Notes: a model not told the origin generated them from the sequence alone. Positions 23,696 to 31,060 are shown, counted from the first letter of the stretch. The stretch: 31,060 bases of DNA from Thermovenabulum sp049701175 (GCF_049701175.1 NZ_JBNATW010000029.1:1-31060); one strand, 5' to 3'. Made by a program: numbers and translations.

Positions 23696-24679
23696 TTAAA
23701 CTGCCACCCTTAACCCCGCCTCGGCAATCATGACCAGGTCTTCTTGGATCTCGTTGCCTTGGGTTGTGAGATAGTTGCCCACCATCAAGCCGTTTACGGC
23801 CGCCGCCAGGGCTTCTTTTTGCTTCTCACCCAGCCCTGGCTCCCGTCCGCCGCAGAGGCGGAAAACGGCCTTGGGAATGATGAGGCGGAAAAGAGCCAGG
23901 GTTTTGAGGATCTCCTCTACAGAAAGACGCTCTTGATTGGCCAAGGGTGTGCCGGGAATAGGGTTCAGGATGTTGACTGGCACTGACCGTACTCCCAGTT
24001 CCCGTAGCTCAAAGATCATTTCCAGCCGATAGGCCATATTTTCCCCCAGCCCGATGATCCCGCCGGAGCATACATTTAGCCCTGCGGCCTGGGCTGCCTG
24101 GACGGTGGCTACCCTTTCTTCAAAGGTATGGGTGGTACAGACGCTGGGGAAATAGCTCCGGCCGGTCTCCAGGTTATGGTGGTAGGTGGTGACCCCCACT
24201 TCCTTCAAACGATGGGCCTTCTCTTCGTCAATGATCCCCAGGGAAGCACACAGCTCCAGGCGAGTCTCGGCCCGCAGGATCCGGTAGATTTCCAACACTT
24301 TCTCAAAGTCCCTTTCACCAATCCCCTTACCGCTGGTAACCAGGGCAAAACGCTTGACTCCAACGGCTTCCATGCGCCGGGCCTTTTCCAGGACCTTTTC
24401 CGCGTCAATGAGGGGATACACCTCCACGCCAGTTTTATAACGGGAAGACTGGGCGCAGAAGCGGCAATCCTCGCTGCACAGGCCTGAGCGGGCGTTGATG
24501 ATGGCGCACAGTTCCACATCCCTGCCCCCGAAGCGTTCCCGCACCTGGCGGGAAAGATCTAGAAGGTCCCCCAATCTTTCTCGGGGCCACCCGGCCAAGT
24601 AATATGCCTCTTCCTGGGAAAGGCCTTCTCCTGAAAGGACTTTTTCTCTAATTTTCTCCCACGTGCAATTCTTCCCCAT
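23696..24679 (-). CDS. bioB: Biotin synthase
   Basis: A 327-residue radical-SAM enzyme inserting sulfur into dethiobiotin, the last step of biotin synthesis. The ATG at 24679 is chosen because GGAGGGG lies six to seven bases upstream; a TTG six bases earlier is too close to it. Cluster ligands are C68, C72 and C75 (GLCSEDCRFC). The second [2Fe-2S] cluster is served by Cys in LELCASLG and NVCSGGIIGLGE and by the Arg of the C-terminal FRLCGGRE. YHHNLET and NILNPIPGTPLA are family hallmarks. Last gene of the operon, 15 bases after bioA. Clearly G+C-richer than DNA to its left. Confidence 0.96.
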   Translation of the reverse strand: MGKNCTWEKIREKVLSGEGLSQEEAYYLAGWPRERLGDLLDLSRQVRERFGGRDVELCAIINARSGLCSEDCRFCAQSSRYKTGVEVYPLIDAEKVLEKARRMEAVGVKRFALVTSGKGIGERDFEKVLEIYRILRAETRLELCASLGIIDEEKAHRLKEVGVTTYHHNLETGRSYFPSVCTTHTFEERVATVQAAQAAGLNVCSGGIIGLGENMAYRLEMIFELRELGVRSVPVNILNPIPGTPLANQERLSVEEILKTLALFRLIIPKAVFRLCGGREPGLGEKQKEALAAAVNGLMVGNYLTTQGNEIQEDLVMIAEAGLRVAV

Positions 24680-24694
24680 GGACAACCCCTCCGC

Positions 24695-26062
24695 CTACCT
24701 GCCGGTTACTGCAGCTATAGATTCATAGGTAATCTCTAGAACCCGGTTTAGCTCTTCGTCAGACATGGACAGCACGGGCATGAGGACGATGACATTGTCC
24801 AAGGGGCGAATAACCAGCCCTCTGCGGCGGGCCTCCAGGATGACCCGGTGACCTATTTGCTCCTTCATGGCATAAGGCTCCTTGGTCTCTTTATCCACCA
24901 CAAGTTCAATGCCTACCATCATACCTCGCTGGCGGATATCTCCCACGTGGGGTAAATCCCAGAAGTTCTCCAGACCCTGGCGTAAAAGCTCTATTTTGGG
25001 CTGCAGGGAGGTCAGCAGATCTGTTTTTTCAAAAAGCTCAATGCTGGCCAGGGCCGCAGCGCAGGCTAGGGGATTGCCCGTGTAAGTGTGTCCGTTGTAA
25101 AAGGTCTTGCATTCCTCTGGTTCGCCCAAAAAGGCTTCGTAGATCTCGTCGGTGGCCAGGGTGGCAGCCAGGGGAAGGTATCCTCCGGTAATCCCCTTGG
25201 CCAGGCACATTAAGTCGGGAGTTACGTCTTCGTGCTCGCAGGCAAAGAGACGACCCGTGCGGCCAAAACCCACCGCCACCTCGTCGGCAATGAGCAGGAC
25301 ATTATACTTTGAGCACAATTCCCGCACCCGGCGCAAGAACCCTTCAGGAGCTGTGATCATGCCTGCAGCCCCCTGAACTATGGGCTCGATGATGAGGGCA
25401 GCAACCTCCTCACAGTGCTTTTCCAGAAGCCCTTCCAGCTGGTTAAGGCAAGCCATCCCACAGCTTTCTCTTACCAGGCCCAAGGGGCACCGGTAACAAT
25501 ATGGCGCAGGGGCATGTAGGCACTCAAAAAGTAGAGGCTTGAAAATGTTGTGAAAAAGGGGTATACCCCCGATGCTTACTGAGCCAATGGTGTCTCCGTG
25601 ATAGGCGTTGACCAGGGAGATGAACTTGGTTTTTCTACGATAGCGACCGCCGTCCTTTTGTTGCCAGTACTGAAAGGCCATCTTGAGGGCAATTTCCACC
25701 GCTGTGGCCCCGTTATCGGAGTAAAAAACTTTATTTAACCCTGGTGGGGTAATTTCCACCAGCTTCTTGGCCAGCAAGATAGACGGTACATTGGCGATGC
25801 CCAAGAGGGTTGAGTGGGCGATGCTATCCAATTGTTCCTTGATGGCCCGGTTTAACTCCGGGTGACAGTGGCCGTGGACGGTAACCCAAAGGGAGGATAC
25901 ACCGTCCAAATAGCGGTTTCCCTCCACATCAATCAGGTAGCTGCCTTCTCCCCGCTCAATGATCAAGGGTTTTTCCCGGAGGTATTGCTGCATTTGGGTA
26001 AAGGGATGCCAGACGTACTGCTTGTCCCATTGTTCCAAAAGAGAGGGATCATAGTTACTCAA
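24695..26062 (-). CDS. bioA: Adenosylmethionine-8-amino-7-oxononanoate aminotransferase
   Basis: A 455-residue PLP enzyme converting 8-amino-7-oxononanoate to 7,8-diaminononanoate. TTG at 26062 is preferred because GGAGGTG sits six bases upstream, giving MSNYDPSLLEQWDKQYVWHPFTQM. Diagnostic pieces: YVWHPFTQM at the start, DGVSSLWVTVHGHCHPEL, the PLP Lys289 in CLAKGITGGYLPLAATLAT, and FYNGHTYTGNPLACAAA. The segment CHAPAPYCYRCPLGLVRESCGMACL holds five Cys between the PLP domain halves. That is more than usual and may bind metal or only reflect lineage. Lies 25 bases downstream of bioD. Confidence 0.95.
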   Translation of the reverse strand: MSNYDPSLLEQWDKQYVWHPFTQMQQYLREKPLIIERGEGSYLIDVEGNRYLDGVSSLWVTVHGHCHPELNRAIKEQLDSIAHSTLLGIANVPSILLAKKLVEITPPGLNKVFYSDNGATAVEIALKMAFQYWQQKDGGRYRRKTKFISLVNAYHGDTIGSVSIGGIPLFHNIFKPLLFECLHAPAPYCYRCPLGLVRESCGMACLNQLEGLLEKHCEEVAALIIEPIVQGAAGMITAPEGFLRRVRELCSKYNVLLIADEVAVGFGRTGRLFACEHEDVTPDLMCLAKGITGGYLPLAATLATDEIYEAFLGEPEECKTFYNGHTYTGNPLACAAALASIELFEKTDLLTSLQPKIELLRQGLENFWDLPHVGDIRQRGMMVGIELVVDKETKEPYAMKEQIGHRVILEARRRGLVIRPLDNVIVLMPVLSMSDEELNRVLEITYESIAAVTGR

Positions 26063-26087
26063 TGTGAGCACCTCCAATCGTTCATGC

Positions 26088-26825
26088 TTAAGGTTTAAGC
26101 CATGGAGCCAGCTGACTCCAGGAAACGGATTCCTCCACTGCTTCTACCAATCCTTCAGCTGCACCTTTTTCTACGCTCACCCCGGAAAGGTGGGGCAGGA
26201 TACCCAGCACCGGCACGCCGGTCATACGGGCAATAACTTCGGGGTTGTCCCTTTCGGTGGGGCCTAATTCCTGCTGCTTCAAGCCGTTAAAAACTATCCC
26301 CGCCACTTCCAGTCCGAGGCTTTTGGCGTAAGTTACCGTGAGCACCGTGTGGTTAATGGTTCCTAAACCAATCCTGGCCACCACAATCAGGGGCAGGGAA
26401 AGTTCCTGGGCCAGGTCAGCTACGGTAAAGTCAGGGCCAGAGAGGGGCACACACAGGCCCCCAGCCCCCTCGATGAAGGTCAGCTGGTGTTGCAGAAGGG
26501 TTCGCCGGCAAAAATCTACTACTTTTTCGGGTTCTATCTTTTCCCCACAAAGTTTGGCCGCCAGGTGAGGAGATAACGCCGGGACAAAGCGGTAAAGGTT
26601 TAACTGGTCAAGGGGTTGAGGGAGGCCAGCTGCCAGGCGGTAGAAGAACGCATCTTCGGGGACCAGTTCCCCATTTCTAACAGTCGCCCCGGTCTGCACC
26701 GGTTTTATGGCCACGGCGTCAATGCCATGGTGGCGGAAGACGCCCGCCAGACCGGCGGTAACTACTGTTTTTCCCACGCCGGTATCCGTTCCAGTTATGA
26801 AGTAACCCTTTATGGCACAGTTCAT
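26088..26825 (-). CDS. bioD: Dethiobiotin synthetase
   Basis: A 245-residue ATP-dependent enzyme closing the ureido ring of dethiobiotin from diaminononanoate and CO2. The P-loop GTDTGVGKT spans residues 12-20. AIKPVQTG carries the catalytic Lys. EGAGGLCVPL and the closing VPVLGILPHL match the family. Its ATG overlaps the stop of bioW by four bases (ATGA). Confidence 0.95.
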   Translation of the reverse strand: MNCAIKGYFITGTDTGVGKTVVTAGLAGVFRHHGIDAVAIKPVQTGATVRNGELVPEDAFFYRLAAGLPQPLDQLNLYRFVPALSPHLAAKLCGEKIEPEKVVDFCRRTLLQHQLTFIEGAGGLCVPLSGPDFTVADLAQELSLPLIVVARIGLGTINHTVLTVTYAKSLGLEVAGIVFNGLKQQELGPTERDNPEVIARMTGVPVLGILPHLSGVSVEKGAAEGLVEAVEESVSWSQLAPWLKP

Positions 26826-27649
26826 TGGTGTTTCTCCTCCAATAATGACGTAAGATCTTTTACACCTTGCACGGTGCTGATCTGAGCTATCAAAACTGGC
26901 TCCTCCTGGAGCCTGGTTATGTACTCCGTAAGATTTACTTCTTGGAGACGGACAAAGAACACCCGCCCTCCTTTAAAGGAGGGGTGCTTCAAATGGGGTA
27001 TACGCACATAGCCTAGGCGCCGTGAGGAAACGTAACCTGTGGTATAATGGGGGTCGTCCGAACAGCATATTTCGGCCAGGGTTCCGCTCCAGATAACCTT
27101 GGAGGCCAGGGCCAAGGCTTCCTTGACCCGGAAATGATCTAACCCCAACGGCTGCAGCAGGCGCGATAACTCCTTAGCAGCCTGTGGAGTATAATCCATG
27201 CGGGAGACACGCACCCCGCGCCAGGAGTCAGGCTCCAGACGCCGGCCGCTCTGGGCATCCATGATTACCGCCCCTCTCATGTTTCGCCCGTCGGGCGAAG
27301 GCCCCCGGGTGAGTATCCCTATAGCCTCTTCTATAACCTGCACCCCGCTGGCCAAAAGAAGCTGGCGTGCACAAAAGAGCGCCTGCTCGTGATCATTAGC
27401 TTTTACCGTTACGAGCGGTAGAGCGGCAATCTGCTTTATTTTGGAGAACTCCAGGCGCTCGATGCTGATATTTATAAAATCAGGTTCTCCCAGCGCATGG
27501 TTCCTGGCACGAAAGAGCATTTTCTGGACAGTAGAAGCTACCTGCTCCGAGGAGACAATCCTTTCCGCGCCGGATATGTGTTGCCCTCCCTTTTCGTGGG
27601 GAGCTCCCTGGGCAGCCCTCATTCGGACGCTATATACCGCTTCCACCAA
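26822..27649 (-). CDS. bioW: 6-carboxyhexanoate-CoA ligase (pimeloyl-CoA synthetase)
   Basis: Activates free pimelate to pimeloyl-CoA, the first committed step in BioW-type biotin synthesis. TTG at 27649 lies about seven bases after GGAGGG; a longer in-frame reading to 27667 would place that ribosome site inside the gene. The start then reads LVEAVYSVRMRA. Family marks: HISGAERIV, ARNHALGEPDFINISIE, AIGILTRGPSPDGRNMRGAV and SWRGVRVSRMDYT. About 275 residues, a normal length. The start overlaps the upstream membrane-protein gene by about 20 bases. Presence of BioW, with no bioC or bioH, implies pimelate as precursor. Confidence 0.95.
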   Translation of the reverse strand: MVEAVYSVRMRAAQGAPHEKGGQHISGAERIVSSEQVASTVQKMLFRARNHALGEPDFINISIERLEFSKIKQIAALPLVTVKANDHEQALFCARQLLLASGVQVIEEAIGILTRGPSPDGRNMRGAVIMDAQSGRRLEPDSWRGVRVSRMDYTPQAAKELSRLLQPLGLDHFRVKEALALASKVIWSGTLAEICCSDDPHYTTGYVSSRRLGYVRIPHLKHPSFKGGRVFFVRLQEVNLTEYITRLQEEPVLIAQISTVQGVKDLTSLLEEKHQ

Positions 27650-28139
27650 AAGAAGTCCCTCCTTCAATTTGCTCCTTAGCCTTAGCCATAAGTCTGGTTA
27701 AAGGCCAAGCCGTTAAAGCCGTATATAGCATCCCAGGCAAGGCGGTAACCAGTAGAACAATTACCCCCTTGTGCAAAAGGCCGGCAAGAATCAGGCGGGC
27801 AGCCGCAGAACTCAGGGGACCGGCAACGGTAACCACAAGGAAACTGGGGCCCAAAATCGCAACAATGCCGCCAGCCACCAGACGAAAAACTATGGACACT
27901 ATCATATTGAAAAAGTTGTGCACCCCGGTGCTGTATAAAACCAGGCTGGCCACCAGACCGGCTAAAAAATAGCGCTTAAAGCCAAAGTTGGCGGCAATAG
28001 CCAGCCCTATAGGAGCCGAGAGTTGAAATTCGGTGCCCGGAATGATCCCTGGCAACTTCAAGGAGCCAGTAACAATAATGAATGCTGCCAGTAGTGCAAT
28101 TTCCACTACCTCCTTGAGAAATCCTCTTGTTTTATCCAT
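27630..28139 (-). CDS. Unknown integral membrane protein inside the biotin operon
   Basis: 169 residues with five or six hydrophobic helices, ending in a short polar tail (KAKEQIEGGTSFGGSGI). The opening EIALLAAFIIVTGSLKLPGIIPGTEFQLSAPIGLAIAANFGFKRYF has the look of a vitamin-type ECF S-component: a conserved first helix, then a Gly/Pro loop and PxGxxIA. It lacks recognisable BioY motifs. AGGAGG lies twelve bases before the ATG. Placed between bioF and bioW and overlapping bioW, it is presumably biotin-regulated. It may import pimelate or another precursor, or biotin itself. Function is inferred from context only. Confidence 0.75.
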   Translation of the reverse strand: MDKTRGFLKEVVEIALLAAFIIVTGSLKLPGIIPGTEFQLSAPIGLAIAANFGFKRYFLAGLVASLVLYSTGVHNFFNMIVSIVFRLVAGGIVAILGPSFLVVTVAGPLSSAAARLILAGLLHKGVIVLLVTALPGMLYTALTAWPLTRLMAKAKEQIEGGTSFGGSGI

Positions 28140-28167
28140 TTGGTTTTACATCCTCCTTCTTTCTTCT

Positions 28168-29343
28168 TTAAATGAGCCTTAAATTTTTTCCGGCCCACAG
28201 AAAGGCTTCCAGGGCTCTCTGAATATCTTCAGGTTTGTGGGTGGCCATGACGGTAATCCTTAAACGGCTGGTGCCTTCCGGCACTGTAGGCGGGCGGATG
28301 GCCGGCACAAACACACCCTTTTCCGCCAGGGCTGCCGAAAGGGCCAAGGCCCGGTTAGCTTCTCCTACCATCAGGGGAATAATGGCCGATTCCGTGGGCA
28401 ACACCTCAAAGCCCATTTCCTTTAAGCCCCTGTAAAGCTGGCAGACATTGGCGTGAAGCTGGTCGAGAAGGTGCGGTTCTTCTTCCAGGACGTCCAGTGC
28501 CGCTATAGCTGCGGCAACTACCGGCGGGGAAAGGGCTGTGGAAAAGATAAAGCTGCGAGCGCGGTTGCGCAGGTAATCAACTAAAATGGCATTGCCGGTT
28601 ACGTACCCGCCCTCACTACCGAGGGCCTTGCTTAAAGTACCCATTTGGATGATGTCCTTGCCTTCCAGACCAAAATGTTCCACCGTTCCTGCCCCCCTCT
28701 TGCCTAAAACACCAGTAGCATGAGCGTCGTCCACCATGAGAAGGGCCTGAAACTCCTTAGCCAACTGCAACAGGTGGGGCAAGGGAGCTATATCCCCGTC
28801 CATACTAAAAACTCCATCGGTAACGATAAGGCACCTGCGGTATGAGTTGCGTTCCGCCAGGAGAATATCCCTTAAATGGGTTACATCCCTATGGCGAAAA
28901 ACCTTAACCGTGGCCCGACTCAGGCGGCAGCCGTCGATTATGCTGGCATGGTTTAGCTCGTCACTGAGCACTAGGTCGCCCCGACCCATCAGGGCTGAAA
29001 TCACTCCTAGGTTGGCCAGGTAACCAGAACTAAACACAATGGCATCTTCTGTGCCCTTAAACCGGGCAATGCGCTCCTCCAGCTGGCGGTGCAAAACAAA
29101 ATTACCTGTGGTCAGGCGAGAGCCTCCGCTTCCCGTCCCCCACCTTTCCACGGCTTCTTTGGACGCAGCCTTAACCCGGGGATGATGAGACATGCCGAGG
29201 TAATTGTTGGAAGAAAAAAGAAGCACTTCCTGTCCGTTTATGTTTGCCCTGGGGCCAGTAAATACCTCCAGTGGTCCGGGCAGCTGGCGATAGAGGTGGC
29301 TTTCCTTTAGCAACTCCAGCTCTTTTTCTAAAAATCCAAACAA
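28168..29343 (-). CDS. bioF: 8-amino-7-oxononanoate synthase
   Basis: A 391-residue PLP enzyme condensing pimeloyl-CoA with L-alanine. TTG start at 29343 with GGGAGG seven bases upstream. Marks: FSSNNYLGMSHHPRV, GTGSGGSRLTTGNFVLHRQLE, DELNHASIIDGCRLS, DDAHATGVLG and PLP-binding K239 in GTLSKALGSEGG. First gene of the minus-strand operon, preceded by a promoter and BirA-like operator. The gene order bioF, membrane protein, bioW, bioD, bioA, bioB covers the whole route from pimelate to biotin. Confidence 0.95.
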   Translation of the reverse strand: MFGFLEKELELLKESHLYRQLPGPLEVFTGPRANINGQEVLLFSSNNYLGMSHHPRVKAASKEAVERWGTGSGGSRLTTGNFVLHRQLEERIARFKGTEDAIVFSSGYLANLGVISALMGRGDLVLSDELNHASIIDGCRLSRATVKVFRHRDVTHLRDILLAERNSYRRCLIVTDGVFSMDGDIAPLPHLLQLAKEFQALLMVDDAHATGVLGKRGAGTVEHFGLEGKDIIQMGTLSKALGSEGGYVTGNAILVDYLRNRARSFIFSTALSPPVVAAAIAALDVLEEEPHLLDQLHANVCQLYRGLKEMGFEVLPTESAIIPLMVGEANRALALSAALAEKGVFVPAIRPPTVPEGTSRLRITVMATHKPEDIQRALEAFLWAGKNLRLI

Positions 29344-29421
29344 ATATATTCCTCCCCTGGTATGTTATTCTCTTTATTTGGTTATTTTTTTGTCTTTTGC
29401 CGTAATTTGTTACCCACTATA

Positions 29422-29450
29422 ATTATACTCGATCCAAACTCAATTGTAAA
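29422..29450 (-). promoter_or_regulatory. Sigma-A promoter of the biotin operon
   Basis: On the minus strand TTTACA (29445-29450), exactly 17 bases, then TATAAT (29422-29427). This is a near-consensus vegetative promoter about 80 bases before the bioF start. Confidence 0.8.
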
Positions 29451-29475
29451 CCTATAGCTCTCACAAAGTTAACAT
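29444..29475. promoter_or_regulatory. BirA-type biotin operator overlapping the -35 element
   Basis: TTGTAAACC (29444-29452), 14 bases, then AGTTAACAT (29467-29475). The Bacillota BirA consensus is TTGTWAACC, a 14-16 base spacer, GGTTWACAA. The left half is perfect and the right matches 7 of 9. It covers the -35 hexamer, so biotinoyl-AMP-bound BirA would block the promoter. A further TTGTTACCC (29407-29415) downstream of the -10 may be an extra half-site. Confidence 0.7.
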
Positions 29476-29478
29476 TTC

Positions 29479-29634
29479 TCATAAAAACCACATCGTAAGA
29501 TTCCCTTTAATGTCTCTACTATTCATTGATTTTAAAACTGTTTTTATAACATCTTGGCTTGTTATAGAAAAACCTGCTTTATACCCTACTATCTCAAGAG
29601 TATATGTATTTATAATACCTAACACAAAAATTAT
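29479..29634 (-). pseudogene. IS3-family orfB fragment
   Basis: Translation of the minus strand gives IINTYTLEIVGYKAGFSITSQDVIKTVLKSMNSRDIKGNL. This resembles the central DDE stretch of IS3 transposases (YTRxIVGYxVG.S), which normally runs on into the second catalytic Asp in a TDNGxQF motif, but here it stops. It is fused directly to the HEPN remnant upstream. Confidence 0.55.
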
Positions 29635-29826
29635 TTTTGGATCTTTAAAGGATTAGGGAACATTTTTAGCAGCTTTACCAATAATTTCTAATGCTTTTTT
29701 AGTAGCATAAATTGTTTTGAGATCATTAGCAAAAGAGTTTTTATCCATTCCTTCAACAAAATTCTGTACGGCATCTATTGTGTCTATAATATCCTGCAAA
29801 TAATCCTAATAGTCTCTCTGTTTCAT
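29635..29826 (-). pseudogene. HEPN (DUF86) toxin-like gene remnant
   Basis: From an ATG overlapping the MNT stop (ATGA) the frame reads MKQRDY, stop, DYLQDIIDTIDAVQNFVEGM, then LKTIYATKKALEIIGKAAKNVP, stop, SFKDP. This is the first two helices of a DUF86 HEPN protein. The catalytic RxxxxH region is lost at the junction with the IS3 fragment. Two stops and the truncation make it non-functional. Confidence 0.75.
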
Positions 29827-30083
29827 ACGTAAGCAACCTCTTTCAATATATTTTCTCTGATTCTTGGCCTCAGCTCATCTCTCAAGACAAGATCAACCTT
29901 TTTGCCAAGGAGTTCTGATAAAAAATCTTCCAGTTCAACCAAATCGAACAAACTAACGGGCCTATCGGTTTCTATCAATATATCAACATCGCTTTCGTTA
30001 TTTTGCTCTCCTCTGATGTATGACCCAAATATACCTATTGCTTTAACACCAAAATGACTTTTAAGAAAATCTTTGTTATTTAG
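29823..30083 (-). pseudogene. MNT-type minimal nucleotidyltransferase, N-terminus truncated
   Basis: FGVKAIGIFGSYIRGEQNNESDVDILIET carries the GSx10DxD nucleotidyltransferase signature, followed by LVELEDFLSELLGKKVDLVLRDEL, the standard MNT C-terminal half. No start codon precedes it; an in-frame TGA lies at 30084-30086, so roughly 10-20 N-terminal residues are missing. MNT and HEPN proteins form a toxin-antitoxin pair in which MNT modifies HEPN. Because the HEPN partner is dead, this pair is a relic. From 30084 to 30280 no gene was seen. Confidence 0.7.
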
Positions 30084-30281
30084 TCAGGCACTGTTTGCCT
30101 CTATCAATTAGCGAATATAAGCCTGGAGAAAATGTATTTGTTCTTCCGGGCTTTATCAAAAAATAACTTTTAAAAAACTTAAAAATACAGGAAAAACAAA
30201 AAAACGACAAGAAACACAAAGAAAAATCAATATAATAGTTGATAATAAGCAATGACGGTTATTTTTTAAAGAAAACTACTC

Positions 30282-30310
30282 TTGCATAAAGGTCAGGGAA
30301 AGTCAATAAT
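30282..30310 (+). promoter_or_regulatory. Candidate hsp20 promoter
   Basis: TTGCAT (30282-30287), 17 bases, AATAAT (30305-30310). The first CtsR-type box lies in the spacer and the second just after the expected start of transcription. An overlapping TATAAT at 30311-30316 has no good -35. Confidence 0.45.
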
Positions 30311-30338
30311 TATAATTGAAAGGTCAAAGAAAGTCAAA
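30291..30338 (+). promoter_or_regulatory. Two CtsR-type heat-shock operators
   Basis: The CtsR consensus is RGTCAAA-NAN-RGTCAAA. The second box (30322-30338) is GGTCAAAGAAAGTCAAA, a perfect match. The first (30291-30307) is GGTCAGGGAAAGTCAAT, with three mismatches in the two heptads. The two lie in direct orientation 31 bp apart in the hsp20 leader, so the gene is probably repressed by CtsR and released by heat or protein stress. Confidence 0.8.
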
Positions 30339-30374
30339 GTAATAAACAAAAATCTATTCCAGGGGGTGGTAGTT

Positions 30375-30791
30375 ATGCTCATGAGGAGGTTTGATCCTTT
30401 CAGGGAAGTGTTAGATTTAGAACGCATATTTACGGAGACACTTGCGCCGATTAGTAGAGGGGTAAAGATACCAAGGGTAGATATTCTTGATGAGGGCGAT
30501 GAAATTTTAGTAAAGGCAGAGCTCCCTGGTATAGAAGATAAGAACCAGATTGAGCTTTATGTCCAAGATGACCACTTAACAATAAAGGGACAAATTAAAG
30601 ATGAGACGGAAGAAAGAAGAGATAAATTCTACCGCAAAGAAATATTTACCGGCAGCTTTGAAAGAGTGGTATACCTGCCGGTAGAAGTTGAACCTAGTGA
30701 AGCCAAGGCTGAATATAAAAACGGCATATTAAGTATAAGGCTGAAGAAGGCGAAGGATAATCTGCGAGGGATTAAAATTAATATTGAATAA
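30375..30791 (+). CDS. Small heat-shock protein, Hsp20/alpha-crystallin family
   Basis: A 138-residue ATP-independent holdase that binds unfolding proteins. The ATG at 30375 follows AGGGGGTGG; an in-frame extension to 30282 would run through the operators and promoter. Residues 1-30 (MLMRRFDPFREVLDLERIF) are the variable oligomerisation arm. The alpha-crystallin domain spans about 31-125 (PRVDILDEGDEILVKAELPGI, FYRKEIFTGSFERVVYLPVEV, AEYKNGILSIRLKKA), and the C-terminal I-x-I motif is INIE. Monocistronic, with its own terminator. Confidence 0.93.
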   Translation: MLMRRFDPFREVLDLERIFTETLAPISRGVKIPRVDILDEGDEILVKAELPGIEDKNQIELYVQDDHLTIKGQIKDETEERRDKFYRKEIFTGSFERVVYLPVEVEPSEAKAEYKNGILSIRLKKAKDNLRGIKINIE

Positions 30792-30800
30792 GCCTTGTAG

Positions 30801-30830
30801 CCCCGAAGTTTGTATAACTTCGGGGTTTTA
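30801..30830 (+). terminator. hsp20 terminator
   Basis: Perfect 10-bp stem CCCCGAAGTT/AACTTCGGGG (30801-30810 with 30816-30825), five-base loop, then TTTT. Confidence 0.92.
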
Positions 30831-31060
30831 TAACATGAACGAAATGAGAAGGGGTGTAGTCAGCCCTGATGAAATTTTATTCAAAATTCATAATTTATGA
30901 GATATAATTAAACAGTAAAGGATTTATATTGAGACAAATAGGTGCAATTATACTGATAAGAGCAGCTGAAATGATCTGAGTTTGTATTAATGATGATAGG
31001 GAGGTTACAACAGTTGAAGATAGTTATGCAAAAGAGTATAATTTTAATTAGGTGATGATA
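30831..31060. other. Non-coding end of the window
   Basis: No supported gene. A GGGAGG at about 31000 is followed by a TTG-led frame of only 13 codons. A new gene may begin just beyond the edge. Confidence 0.3.

Noticed and set aside
29407..29452. BirA operator formed by TTGTTACCC and TTGTAAACC
   Set aside because: These two are in direct, not inverted, orientation and 28 bp apart; the inverted pair 29444-29475 fits the known geometry.
30282..30374. Longer hsp20 frame
   Set aside because: It would translate the promoter and CtsR operators; the AGGGGGTGG site favours 30375.
1..31060. CRISPR array, tRNA, rRNA or prophage
   Set aside because: No regularly spaced repeats, no tRNA cloverleaf or rRNA sequence and no phage structural genes were seen by eye.

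Overview
This window looks like chromosomal DNA of an anaerobic, low-G+C Bacillota, probably a Clostridia member of the Thermoanaerobacterales type. That placement is inference. It rests on A+T-rich intergenic DNA, strong AGGAGG-type ribosome sites with frequent TTG starts, a CtsR-type heat-shock operator, a PrpR-type sigma-54 activator and an RQC-minor-1-like protein. No rRNA, tRNA or CRISPR array was seen.

Left part (1-10860): an RQC-minor-1-like DNA-binding protein cut by the window edge and a SWIM zinc-finger protein (minus strand). Then debris: a 23S rRNA uridine methyltransferase fragment, an internally deleted IS30-type element, a frameshifted small membrane protein and a G+C-rich structured segment resembling an IS605/TnpB element end. 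A REC-PAS-PAS-PAS-GGDEF protein follows (plus), then a truncated ECF S-component, a PAP2-like remnant and a PlsC acyltransferase whose best start is separated from its reading frame by a homopolymer. After these come an orphan Asn-rich protein, a chemoreceptor tail fragment, and an apparently intact IS110 transposase with a long structured leader that may encode its bridge RNA.

Centre (11006-20407): the most coherent system. A PrpR-type sigma-54 activator is followed by two perfect 15-bp palindromes two helical turns apart, a terminator, and a textbook -24/-12 promoter. That promoter drives seven genes: TRAP transporter dctP-dctQ-dctM, a LarA-type nickel-pincer racemase homologue, a LeuC/LeuD-type hydro-lyase and a malic enzyme. 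A reasonable model is uptake of a 2-hydroxy- or unsaturated dicarboxylate (D-malate, maleate or a methylated relative), hydration, racemisation to L-malate, and oxidative decarboxylation to pyruvate. A long hairpin terminator ends the unit.

Right part (20511-31060): an IS256-type deletion derivative, a 7-bp tandem repeat in front of a CPA1-type cation/proton antiporter, and a gene graveyard (IS3, IS110, CoA-transferase subunit B and glutamate dehydrogenase fragments). Then comes a visibly G+C-richer biotin operon on the minus strand: bioF, an unknown membrane protein, bioW, bioD, bioA, bioB. It is preceded by a sigma-A promoter overlapped by a BirA-like operator. Decayed IS3, HEPN and MNT fragments separate it from an hsp20 gene carrying two CtsR-type operators.

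A recurring theme is decay by internal deletion: several elements and genes keep both ends or several blocks but have lost the middle.
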